A stretch of DNA of 19,500 nucleotides from CAYWKU01 sp964459325 (lineage in GTDB: Bacteria > RBG-13-61-14 > CAYWKU01), in contig CAYWKU010000051.1 of NCBI GenBank assembly GCA_964459325.1, positions 1 to 19,500 on the forward strand, written 5' to 3'. Shown one piece after another: positions 1-11,400 of the stretch (its first letter is position 1; each line of letters opens with the position of its first letter). The position numbers and the translations under genes were made by a program. The notes beneath the pieces are model-generated. The model made no database searches. It was given only the letters and a program-made list of their open reading frames with translations, and was not told where the DNA came from.

Positions 1-49
1 TAAGTATTACACCCAGTTGGTGCTTTTTCACTTACCTAAAGCGGGAAGC

Positions 50-82
50 TTGGTAGACCTTACCGGAAGGTTATGCTAAAAT
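50..82 (+). promoter_or_regulatory. Weak candidate promoter for the MoxR/VWA operon
   Basis: TTGGTA (50-55) lies 16 bases before TATGCT (72-77), and an AT-rich stretch continues to the start codon at 126. The match to a sigma70 promoter is poor, and this is proposed only because the first 125 bases hold no other gene. The ribosome binding site AAGGAG (112-117) sits 8 bases before the ATG and is convincing. The tail of whatever gene lies upstream is not visible. Confidence 0.25.
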
Positions 83-125
83 GTTAATTTGAAAAGAAAA
101 TTATGCTGAAAAAGGAGTAAATATA

Positions 126-977
126 ATGTCCGGAACCGACCAGAACAGTTACTTCGACGGCACCGGTACCTATGTGGTGGACGAGGAGTTGGCCAAAATC
201 GTCAACATCTCCATGTCTCTTGAGATGCCGCTGCTGCTCAAGGGCGAACCCGGCACCGGCAAAACCCTCCTGGCTCACGCCGTGGCCGAAAGGCTGGGAA
301 TGCCCTTAATCGTCCTGAACGTGAAAAGCAGCATGAAGGCCGTGGACACCCTGTACCAGTACGACACCCTCACCCGCCTCAACGACAGCCGATTCGGAGA
401 CTCGGGACGGGACGTAAGCAACATAAAAAACTACATCCGCATGGGCAAAATCGGGCAGGCCTTCACCTCAGACGAGCGCTGCGTCCTGCTCATCGACGAA
501 ATCGATAAGGCCGACAGCGATTTCCAGGACGACCTGCTCGATGTGCTCGACCAGATGAGCTTCGACATCATCGAGGTGGACGAAACCACTCAGGCCAGGA
601 ATCGACCTGTGGTGATAATCACCTCGAACGCCAAAAAGGACCTGAGCGACCCGTTCCTCGGAAGGTGCAACTTCCACCACATAGCCTTTCCTTCGCCCGA
701 CTTCATGAGGAAAATCGTCGAGGCACATTTTCCACAAATCGACGATAAGCTGGCCGAAGCCTGCATCGAAACCTTCTACCGCATGAGGCAGTTGCCGGAC
801 GTGGAAAAGAAACCCGCCACCCGGGAGCTTATAAACTGGATACGCGCGCTGCGCATGGACCCCGATTTCAAGCCCAAAATGCTGGACAAGGGCGAGGAAA
901 TCCCTTATCTCGGAATTCTGTTCAAGAAAAGCTCCGATTTCATGCAGGCCCAGCGATGGGCCACGTTAGGCAGGTGA
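126..977 (+). CDS. MoxR-family AAA+ ATPase
   Basis: This 283-residue protein is a single AAA+ module of the MoxR type. Such ATPases work with VWA-domain partners as chaperones that insert metal cofactors or activate enzyme complexes in the cytoplasm. Visible motifs are Walker A GEPGTGKT (residues 40-47), Walker B LLIDEID (121-127), a sensor-1 ITSN (165-168) and a candidate arginine finger in DPFLGR (around 180). The length is usual for the family. The start is supported by AAGGAG 8 bases upstream. The next gene, a CoxE-like VWA protein, begins 10 bases after the stop, which is the classic MoxR/CoxE pairing. The pair's client enzyme is not in this window. The family assignment is secure; the physiological role is inferred. 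Confidence 0.93.
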   Translation: MSGTDQNSYFDGTGTYVVDEELAKIVNISMSLEMPLLLKGEPGTGKTLLAHAVAERLGMPLIVLNVKSSMKAVDTLYQYDTLTRLNDSRFGDSGRDVSNIKNYIRMGKIGQAFTSDERCVLLIDEIDKADSDFQDDLLDVLDQMSFDIIEVDETTQARNRPVVIITSNAKKDLSDPFLGRCNFHHIAFPSPDFMRKIVEAHFPQIDDKLAEACIETFYRMRQLPDVEKKPATRELINWIRALRMDPDFKPKMLDKGEEIPYLGILFKKSSDFMQAQRWATLGR

Positions 978-987
978 GCTTCAAGCC

Positions 988-2190
988 ATGTTCGTGGAAT
1001 TTTTCTACGAGTTGAGAGACGCCGGGGTACCCGTTAACCCGACCGCGTTTCTCCGGCTTCAAAAAGCCCTTCACCAGGGCCTGGTAAACACCCTTGACGA
1101 TTTTTACGTGGTGGCGCGCTCGGTGATGGTCAAGAGCGAGCGCTACTTCGACCTATATGACCGTACCTTTTCCAAGTACTTCTTTAACGTGGACAAGGGC
1201 CCCGAGTTCGACCGGGAGCTGGAAAACGCCATGCGCTCCATGCTCAAGCAATGGCTTCAGAAACCGGAAGAGCTGGCCGAGATGATGGGCATCGACCCCG
1301 ACTCCCTGCCGGATATGGAGTTGGAGGAGCTGGTGGAGTATTTCCTCCAAAGGTTGAAGGAACAGACCGAGGCTCATCACGGCGGAAACCGGTGGATAGG
1401 CGCCGGCGGCACTTCCCCCGTCGGCCACTCCGGCTACCACCCCGGCGGAATGCGCATCGGCGGGCAGGGGGGAGGCAAATCCGCCGTAAAAATAGCCATG
1501 GAAAGGCGATACAGGGACTACACCCGGGATACCCGCCTCACCTCGTCGCAGGTGGGAGAAGCTCTCCGACGTCTGAAAAACATGCAACCGGCAGGCCCCC
1601 CCGACCGGGTTAACGTGGACAAAACCATCCGCCACACCGTCAAAAACGGCGGCGAAATCGAAATCGTCTTCGACCGGAGACTAAAGGACAAGCTCAAAGT
1701 CATTCTCATGATAGACAACGGCGGATGGAGCATGGACCCGTACGTGGACGTGGTGCAGACGCTGTTCAACTACGCCCAGTCCCAATTCAAGCGTGTAAAA
1801 ACGTACTTCTTTCACAACTGCATCTATGACCGGGTGTGGGAAGACCCTCAAAGGCGACGAAAACCGGTCGACATAACCGACTTCGCCAAAATGGACCCCG
1901 AATCCAGGCTGATTATCGTCGGCGACGCATCCATGGCGCCGAGCGAGCTCGAGCACCCCTTCGGCAACATCTACTACTACGAAAAGCAGGCCCTGCCGGG
2001 GATAGACAGGCTCATGTTCCTGGCCGAAACGTTCCGCCACTCCGCGTGGATGAACCCTATGGTGGAATATGCGCCCGAGTTCAAGCGCGGCCCGTATACT
2101 TTGAGGAAAATCTCCGAATTTTTCCCCATGTTCGCCCTCAGCCTCAACGGCCTGGAAAAAGCCGTGGCTCACCTCACCAAAAAGAACTGA
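988..2190 (+). CDS. CoxE-like VWA-domain protein
   Basis: This 400-residue cytoplasmic protein is the probable partner of the upstream MoxR ATPase. The N-terminal 130 residues are helical and acidic, a glycine-rich linker lies at about 136-164, and the VWA domain starts near 236. The metal-site segment reads MIDNGGWSMDP (241-251), where D243 and S248 sit in a loop that departs from the canonical DxSxS, with Gly in place of the first Ser and an extra Trp. A later GDASM (312-316) could supply the third metal-site aspartate, and YFFHNCIYDRVW (273-284) is typical of the CoxE-like subfamily. AGGTGA (972-977) overlaps the moxR stop and is well placed for the ATG at 988, so the two genes are almost certainly co-transcribed. 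Whether the altered site still binds metal cannot be told from sequence. Confidence 0.88.
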   Translation: MFVEFFYELRDAGVPVNPTAFLRLQKALHQGLVNTLDDFYVVARSVMVKSERYFDLYDRTFSKYFFNVDKGPEFDRELENAMRSMLKQWLQKPEELAEMMGIDPDSLPDMELEELVEYFLQRLKEQTEAHHGGNRWIGAGGTSPVGHSGYHPGGMRIGGQGGGKSAVKIAMERRYRDYTRDTRLTSSQVGEALRRLKNMQPAGPPDRVNVDKTIRHTVKNGGEIEIVFDRRLKDKLKVILMIDNGGWSMDPYVDVVQTLFNYAQSQFKRVKTYFFHNCIYDRVWEDPQRRRKPVDITDFAKMDPESRLIIVGDASMAPSELEHPFGNIYYYEKQALPGIDRLMFLAETFRHSAWMNPMVEYAPEFKRGPYTLRKISEFFPMFALSLNGLEKAVAHLTKKN

Positions 2191-2198
2191 CTCCCGTG

Positions 2199-2317
2199 GT
2201 GGTAGGCGCGACCCCCGGCTGGAGCCTTACGGAGCCTGCCCGTCAGGGCGAGGCACTCTTGTCGCGCATTCCTCCATCTGTATATGAATTGCCCGGCACG
2301 AGTGCCGGGCCTACCAC
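2199..2317. repeat. Structured intergenic inverted-repeat element
   Basis: A gene-free 119-base block is bounded by the 9-base inverted repeat GTGGTAGGC (2199-2207) and GCCTACCAC (2309-2317). Inside it are a second nested pair, GCGCGAC (2206-2212) with GTCGCGC (2261-2267), a small hairpin GCCC-GTCA-GGGC (2238-2249), and a strong hairpin GCCCGGCAC-GA-GTGCCGGGC (2291-2310). There is no T-run after the last hairpin, so it is not a standard terminator, although it may end transcripts from the VWA gene. It could be a small mobile repeat of the MITE/REP kind or a structured RNA. No copy of the same sequence was seen elsewhere in the window. Confidence 0.6.
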
Positions 2318-2359
2318 TTCAGGAAAAATACGGGGTGGCACCCCTCTTTTGTGGTCGCC

Positions 2360-2388
2360 TTGCAACCGGCCTGTTTGTGTTACATTAT
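2360..2388 (+). promoter_or_regulatory. Candidate promoter for glyQ-glyS
   Basis: TTGCAA (2360-2365) and CATTAT (2383-2388) are separated by 17 bases in an AT-rich stretch just downstream of the palindromic block. Transcription would start around 2395, giving a leader of about 33 bases. The ribosome binding site before the glyQ ATG at 2428 is weak (CGGATAAG). No T-box-like leader is evident. Confidence 0.4.
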
Positions 2389-2427
2389 TTTTACTTTGGT
2401 TATTGAATTAAACTTTCGGATAAGCAA

Positions 2428-3315
2428 ATGGATTTTCAGGACGTAATACTCAACCTTCAGAACTTCTGGTGCAGCAGAGGCTGCATACTACAGCAGCCTT
2501 ACGATGTCGAGGTCGGCGCGGGCACCATGAACCCGGCCACCTTCCTCCGCTCGCTGGGGCCGGAGCCGTGGAACGCCGCTTACGTCGAACCCAGCCGCCG
2601 CCCCACCGACGGGCGCTACGGGGAAAATCCCAACCGGCTGCAACATTACTACCAGTTCCAGGTGCTGCTCAAACCCGACCCGCCGGATGTGCAGGAGATA
2701 TACCTTGACAGCCTACGCTCGCTGGGTATAGACCCGATGGAGCACGACATACGTTTCGTCGAAGACGACTGGGAATCCCCCACCCTCGGAGCATGGGGAC
2801 TGGGCTGGGAAGTGTGGCTCGACGGCATGGAGATAACCCAGTTCACTTACTTCCAGCAGGCCGGCGGCATAGACTGCAAGCCCGTAAGCGCCGAGCTGAC
2901 TTACGGCATAGAGCGCATCGCCATGTATCTGCAGGGAGTGGACAACGTATACGACCTGGCGTACTCCGGCGATATAACTTATGGAAATATCTACCACCGC
3001 AACGAGGTGGAGTTTTCGAGCTACAACTTCGACCACTCGGACACCGAAATGCTCTTCAGGCACTTCGCCGATTACGAGACCGAATCCGAAAGGCTGGCAA
3101 AGGAAGGCATGGTAATGCCGGCTTACGATTACTGCCTCAAGTGCAGCCATACCTTCAACATGCTGGACGCCCGGGGCGCCATAAGCGTTACCGAGCGGGT
3201 CAACTATATCGGCAGGGTCAGGCGGCTGGCCAGGATGTGCGCCGAGGGTTACCTGAAAACCCGGGAAGAGCTGGGCTATCCGTTGCTAAAAGAATCGCAT
3301 GGGGAGAACTGTTAA
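2428..3315 (+). CDS. glyQ: Glycyl-tRNA synthetase alpha subunit
   Basis: The 295-residue product is the catalytic alpha subunit of the heterotetrameric bacterial GlyRS, a class II enzyme that activates glycine and charges tRNA-Gly in the cytoplasm. The family signature is unmistakable: QNFWCSRGCILQQPYDVEVG (11-30), GTMNPATFLRSLGPEPW (32-48), and the motif-2 region EPSRRPTDGRYGENPNRLQH (54-73). The length matches the family. It is followed with no gap by glyS, which encodes the partner subunit. Nothing in the protein looks abnormal. Confidence 0.98.
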   Translation: MDFQDVILNLQNFWCSRGCILQQPYDVEVGAGTMNPATFLRSLGPEPWNAAYVEPSRRPTDGRYGENPNRLQHYYQFQVLLKPDPPDVQEIYLDSLRSLGIDPMEHDIRFVEDDWESPTLGAWGLGWEVWLDGMEITQFTYFQQAGGIDCKPVSAELTYGIERIAMYLQGVDNVYDLAYSGDITYGNIYHRNEVEFSSYNFDHSDTEMLFRHFADYETESERLAKEGMVMPAYDYCLKCSHTFNMLDARGAISVTERVNYIGRVRRLARMCAEGYLKTREELGYPLLKESHGENC

Positions 3316-5430
3316 GTGGAGCTTCTTCTGGAAATAGGCGCCGAGGAGATACCGGCGGGTTTCCTCAACCCCGCTTTCGACTACATACGCTCGGCCCTCC
3401 CGGGGCTGCTTGCCGAATATAACCTCCTCGATAACCCCGAAAGCTCCTCCACCCTGGCCACCGGCGCCCCGCGCCGATTGACGGCAGTTGTGAACAATAT
3501 CCGGGAGAGCCAGCCCGACAGAATCCAGGAAATAACCGGCCCCCCCCTCAAGGCCGCTTACGATAAGGACGGCAACCCCACCAAAGCCGCCGGCGGTTTC
3601 GCCGCGAAAATGGGCGTAGGCGTGGACGAGTTGGAAAAGGTGGACACCGAAAAGGGGCCTTATCTTCTAGCCAGGGTGAAGAAACCGGGCCGACCGGCTC
3701 AAGATGTGCTGGCGGAAATACTGCCGGGGTTCATAACATCCATCCCGTGGCGCAAATCCATGAGATGGGGCTACGGTGAAATACGCTTCGCAAGGCCCAT
3801 ACGATGGTTGACGGCCATCCTGGACGGAAAGCTGCTCGAATTCGAGTTGGACGGCATAAAATCCGAAACCGCCACCCGGGGACACCGGTTCGCAAGCCCC
3901 GGCCCCATCGAAATCGGAAGCTTTCAAGACTACAAAGAAAAGCTGCACGACGCTTACGTCATGGTTGACCACGAAGAGCGGTTGAAAAAAGTTTTCGACG
4001 GAATACACGAAAAGGCCTCCGAGTTGGGCGGAGTGCCCGCGTGCCTGGACGAGCTTTTCTCGGAAATTGCCAACCTGGTGGAATGGCCGGTTGTTATAGG
4101 CGCCGAGTTTCCGAAACATTATCTCGACTTGCCCGAGCTGGTGCTGATAGCCGCCATGACCGGCCATCAGCGATACGTGCCCCTGCGGGATGCGAAAAAC
4201 GAGAAGGCGCTCTTACCTTATTTCATCACCGTGGCCAATACCCCGGTTAAGGACGTCTCGGTGGTGGCTCGCGGCAACGAGCGGGTGCTGAACGCGCGGC
4301 TGGCCGACGCCGGGTTTTTCTATAAGACCGATTGCAAAAAATCGCTCGAAGAACACGCCCGCAAGCTCGAGGACGTTTTGTACATACGGGGAATGGGCTC
4401 TTACGCGAACAAGGCGGCCAGGCTGGAGGAACTGGCGGAAAAGACAGCCGACCGAATCGAGCCCGATAATCCGGAACTGGCCAAAAAGGCCGGGCGGGCG
4501 GCGAAGTTGGCCAAGGCCGACCTGGTCACCCACATGGTGGGCGAGTTTCCCGGACTCCAGGGGCAGATGGGCGGCATTTACGCCCGCGTATCGGGTGAGG
4601 ATGAAGGGGTCGCCCGCGCCATCGAGGAACATTACCTGCCGCGAAGCGCTTCCGACATCGATGGCGGGGTGCTTCCGGAAACCATCGAGGGGTGCATCGT
4701 CAGCATAGCCGACAGGCTGGACAGCGTGGCCGCATGTTTCGCTTTGGGACTTACTCCCCGGGGCGACCAGGACCCCTACGCGCTCCGGCGCTCGGTGCTC
4801 GGAATGCTGGCCATCATAAAGGCCCGCGAATTACACCTGAATATTCCCGGATTAATCGAAGACGCCGTAAAAGGAGTCGAGGGGAACTCGAAAATCGGGC
4901 ACGAGCAACTTGTGGCCGATATACTGGACTTCGTAGCGGTGCGTATCCGCACACAGATACTCAATGACCGAGTTGCGGCCCCGGACACGGTCGAGGCCGT
5001 GGCAAGAGGGGGCGTGGATGATTATATAGAAGTGATAAGGAAAGCCGAAGCCCTTACCAGCTTCCGGGAAAGGCCGGATTTCGACGATTTGGCGACCAGC
5101 TTCCGCAGGGTGGGAAACATACTGGAAAATTACCACACCGAAGAGGTTGACGAATCGTTGCTGGTCGAGCAGCCGGAAAAGAAGCTTTGGGAAGCTTTCG
5201 GGAAAAACAAAAAACAGGTGGAAGAACTGGCCGAAAAGGGCGATTATTACCGGGCCCTCGAGGTCATGGCCGAACTCAGGCCGGCGGTGGATAAGTTCTT
5301 CGACCACGTGCTGGTGAACAATCCCGACGACCCGCGCGGGCGGGATAATCGGCACAGCATGTTGTACAACATACACAAAACGTTTATGGCCGTGGCCGAT
5401 TTTTCTGCGATAGCGCGGCCCGGGACGTGA
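3316..5430 (+). CDS. glyS: Glycyl-tRNA synthetase beta subunit
   Basis: The 704-residue beta subunit recognises tRNA-Gly and is required for charging by the alpha subunit. The N-terminus MELLLEIGAEEIPAGFLNPA is diagnostic. The long central region includes the HD-like segment with HMVGEFPGLQGQMGGIY (from about residue 405). The C-terminal DALR-type anticodon-binding domain covers about 609-698 and contains DNRHSMLYNIHKTFMAVADF near its end. The start codon is GTG, directly abutting the glyQ TAA, with a purine-rich GGGGAG near 3301 as ribosome binding site. This implies translational coupling, which suits the equal stoichiometry of the complex. The length is slightly above the usual of about 690. 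Confidence 0.98.
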   Translation: MELLLEIGAEEIPAGFLNPAFDYIRSALPGLLAEYNLLDNPESSSTLATGAPRRLTAVVNNIRESQPDRIQEITGPPLKAAYDKDGNPTKAAGGFAAKMGVGVDELEKVDTEKGPYLLARVKKPGRPAQDVLAEILPGFITSIPWRKSMRWGYGEIRFARPIRWLTAILDGKLLEFELDGIKSETATRGHRFASPGPIEIGSFQDYKEKLHDAYVMVDHEERLKKVFDGIHEKASELGGVPACLDELFSEIANLVEWPVVIGAEFPKHYLDLPELVLIAAMTGHQRYVPLRDAKNEKALLPYFITVANTPVKDVSVVARGNERVLNARLADAGFFYKTDCKKSLEEHARKLEDVLYIRGMGSYANKAARLEELAEKTADRIEPDNPELAKKAGRAAKLAKADLVTHMVGEFPGLQGQMGGIYARVSGEDEGVARAIEEHYLPRSASDIDGGVLPETIEGCIVSIADRLDSVAACFALGLTPRGDQDPYALRRSVLGMLAIIKARELHLNIPGLIEDAVKGVEGNSKIGHEQLVADILDFVAVRIRTQILNDRVAAPDTVEAVARGGVDDYIEVIRKAEALTSFRERPDFDDLATSFRRVGNILENYHTEEVDESLLVEQPEKKLWEAFGKNKKQVEELAEKGDYYRALEVMAELRPAVDKFFDHVLVNNPDDPRGRDNRHSMLYNIHKTFMAVADFSAIARPGT

Positions 5431-5479
5431 TATTCAATCATACATAAGTTAAAAACTTTCAAAAGAAGAGGGAGGTAAC

Positions 5480-8218
<2,739 letters not shown>

Positions 8219-8246
8219 TATTACCCGACATACGAAAAACCCATGA

Positions 8247-8270
8247 GGGGCCCTCCCGGGGGCCCCTTTT
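8247..8270 (+). terminator. Rho-independent terminator after ppdK
   Basis: A 7-base-pair GC stem, GGGGCCC (8247-8253) and GGGCCCC (8260-8266), with a 6-base loop is followed at once by TTTT. It begins 28 bases after the ppdK stop and closes the glyQ-glyS-ppdK transcript. Confidence 0.85.
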
Positions 8271-8295
8271 CAATTTCATCCCGCTCCCGTTTTGG

Positions 8296-8339
8296 CGGTC
8301 AGACCGATTACGTAGTGGCGCACGCCGTGCGCTCCTACG
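8296..8339. repeat. Intergenic palindromic repeats
   Basis: Two palindromes lie between the ppdK terminator and tamB. The first is the small CGGTCAGACCG (8296-8306). The second is a near-perfect hairpin at 8311-8339 whose arms CGTAGTGGCGCACG and CGTGCGCTCCTACG pair at 12 of 14 positions. The second resembles the short dispersed palindromes common in environmental bacterial genomes. It has no T-run, so I do not call it a terminator. Confidence 0.5.
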
Positions 8340-8353
8340 GCTTATTCGCACAC

Positions 8354-8386
8354 TTGACCGCTTTATGTTTTTGGCGATTTTATAAC
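8354..8386 (+). promoter_or_regulatory. Candidate promoter for tamB-omp85
   Basis: TTGACC (8354-8359) is a good -35 box. TATAAC (8381-8386) is the best -10, although the 21-base spacer is long; TTTATA (8379-8384) gives 19. Transcription would begin roughly 18 bases before the ATG at 8411. No Shine-Dalgarno sequence is visible in that short leader. Confidence 0.4.
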
Positions 8387-8410
8387 TGTTAAAGTAAAAT
8401 CATTCTTTAC

Positions 8411-11400
8411 ATGTCCGAAAGAGAGAAAATACCCCTGAAATCGAGGCTGCGGCAAAGACTGCGCCTGCTGGTGCTGCTGGGAATACTATTTCTTTCGCTG
8501 GGTTACTTTTTCGCCAACATAAACCAGTGGGCGAACACGCCCATGGTGAAGGAGGCGCTGCTCGACCTGGCCATGAGAAGGTTCTGGGGTGAGATAAACG
8601 CCGGGCGGGCCGAAATCATATTCGGCGACACCACCGTAAAGGGTTGGAACGTGGAGGCAAGGGACAGGTGCGGCCGCCTGATAGCGAGAAGCCCTTACGT
8701 GGAGGTAAAATTCAACCTTCTTGCCCTCCTCTGGTGGAGGCTGAAGTTCGCCAGAACCGAGCTGCGCGAGCCTTACGTGCACATGTGGACTGACCCGGAC
8801 GGGGTGTTCATATGGAAAAAGTTCAAAAAGCCGCCCAAAGTGGATAAACATTTCTACACCAGGGCGGATAAGGTGATGACCTCCGACGCCGAGTTCAAAT
8901 ACGACTACTACCCCGAGCATCGCCCGGTGCATGTACATCTCGAGGGGATAAACGGCAGCGCCCACTTCGTCGAAAAAACCGCCTTTCCGAAAGCCGACAT
9001 AGACAGCCTGCGCCTCGAGTTCCCCGGCTTCGACCATTACTTCCGGGATATAAGAGTGGATGGAATCATCGACAAAGTCTTCACCCAGGTCAATGAGCTT
9101 CACGCATACTTCCTGGACATCCCCATCGAGGTATCCGGCAGGCTTGACGGTATAAAGACCAAAAACCCCCGCATGCGATTCGACGTAAGCGGCGCCGGAA
9201 AAATCGGCGACCTGTTGCGATACTTCGACTACCGGGAAAACCCGCCCGGCCAATTCAAGCTCGAAGCCCGCGTTACCGGCAGAACCGATAATTACAAAGT
9301 GGGGGGCCGTTTCAGGTCGGATTGGGGGGTGGTTGAAGAGCAGCGCTACGAAAACCTCGATGCGGATTTCTCATATCACCGCTCCGACGATACGGTCAGG
9401 GTGAAGGACTTCAGCGTTGACATGTACGGCGCTCATATCACGGGGAAAGGAAACTACGTCATAGGAACCGGCGAATTTTCCGCCACCGGAACCATCGAGC
9501 TGCCGAACAGAACTCTGAGTTACCGCACGGAGGGAGTGGTGGACACCGGCGCCGGTGAAATAACATTTCGGGTGCTGGACTTCTGGACTCGATACGCCAA
9601 CCTTACCTCCTCCGGCAGTTGGGCAACCAAAACGGGAAATTTGAAGTTCGACTGGAGGCTGGGAATCAGCCGGATGGAGAGCGAGCTGCCTTATTGGGGC
9701 TTCGAGGATATAGGCGGCTCGCTGAACCTGCACGGAAACATCGGGGGCAATCTCGAAAGCCTTAAAGCCCGCGCTTCCGGCGGAGTCCGCAACCTGACCT
9801 ACCTCAGGGCATACCTCGGCGACGGGCCGGTGGAGGCGAGGCTGGAAAACGGAACCCTGTACTCGACAGTGGCAAGCGCCGGAGGAGATACCGGGTTCTC
9901 CTTCGATTCCCAAGTGAGGTTACTCCGGGCTGGAAACCCACTTTCTTCGTCGGAAATGAACGTTTCCATGGATATCGAAATGGCCGGGGTGAGACTTACC
10001 CGGGAGGTTTTCGACACCGACTTCACCGGCGCCGTCGGCGGCGAGCTTGAGCTTTCGGGAACACCGTCGCGGCTGCATGGCGGCGGCGAGATGCGGATGA
10101 AGGAAGCGAAAGCGTGGGGCCAGGACATTGAACTCATCGAGGCGGAAGTGAAATACGACCCGGAAGGAATCTCCTTCGAAAACGCCTCGCTACGGCTTCC
10201 CTCGGGAGACACGGGCCGGGGCAGGTTCAGAATGGAGTGGAACCTCGATTACGAACTGGAACTGGCCGCCGAGGGGCTCCACCTGCAATCGCTGAACATG
10301 GTCACCGAATCCGGTCATCCGGTCACCGGGGTGGTTAACGCAAGGCTTTCCGGCCGCGCCAACTTCGACAGGCCGGTGGTTTCGGGAGAGGTTGATTTCA
10401 CAACCCTCAACTATGAAAAACTCGAGCTGGAAAGCGCCGACATGAGCTTCGTCCTCAAAGACGACATCGTTGCTATAAACGCCACTCAACCGTGGGGAAT
10501 CACGGTGGACGGCTCTTACAACATGGTCACGGGTAACTTCAGGGACTTCAAGGTGGAGTTCGACGACATGGACATTCTGCCGCTGTGCCGGTGGAAATGC
10601 CTGACCGAAACCGAAGGGCACATCACCGGCCATTTGATACTTAACGGCGGAGAAGCCGGCTGGGAAGACGTGGACTATCACCTGCTCCTGACAGACCTCA
10701 TGATTCAATACCGGGGTGAGAAAATACACAACACTCTGCCCGTCAGGGTGGAAATAGGCCCACACGGCGGGAATCAGGAAATCCACCTCCTGACCGCCGA
10801 TTCCATGCTCGACCTGACCGGCGCCTTAAGCGAAACCGGCGTATGGGACCTCGACGTGTCCGCCGACGTCGACCTGGCGCTGTTGTCCAACTTCATCCCC
10901 GAAATAAGGTCTTCCGAAGGCCGGATGGTGGCAAGCGGCCGGGCCGTCGGCCCCGTGGAGGAGATGAAGTTCGACGGGGAACTCAACGTCGTTGAAGGCT
11001 CGATGCGGCTGAGAAATTACTATGCCGACTTCAAAGAGATTTATATGCAGGTAGTTTCGGATTCCCCGGGAATCGTGGAAATAGAGACCTTACGGGGTAA
11101 GCTCGACGAGGAAGGCTCCTTCGAGCTTTCCGGCGACCTCTATCACCGGGGCACGGAAGTAACGGGCATGGACTTGTCCCTCAACGCCCGAAAAGTGCCT
11201 TTCCAGTCACGCGGCATGTACAAGATAGTCGTCAGCCCCGAACTCAAACTGACCGGAACACCCGAGGAACCCACATTGAGCGGTCAAATCAGAATCGTGG
11301 ACGGCAGGTACACAAAAGACGTCAGGATAGAGCGGCAGTTTATCGAGGTGAAAAGGGAAACTGCGCCGACCAAGGACGTGCCGGGATGGGTTAAAAATCT

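Noticed and set aside
1..30. Terminator of an upstream gene (CACC-CAGTT-GGTG followed by CTTTTT)
   Set aside because: A stem of only four or five pairs is too weak to support, and no upstream coding end is visible.
1153..2172. Long minus-strand frames opposite the VWA gene, and similar long antisense frames opposite ppdK, tamB and omp85
   Set aside because: They are by-products of GC-biased third positions in well-recognised genes, with no domains and no ribosome binding sites.
2360..2427. T-box leader for glyQ-glyS
   Set aside because: The leader from the predicted start is only about 33 bases, and no T-box core or specifier-loop structure can be seen.
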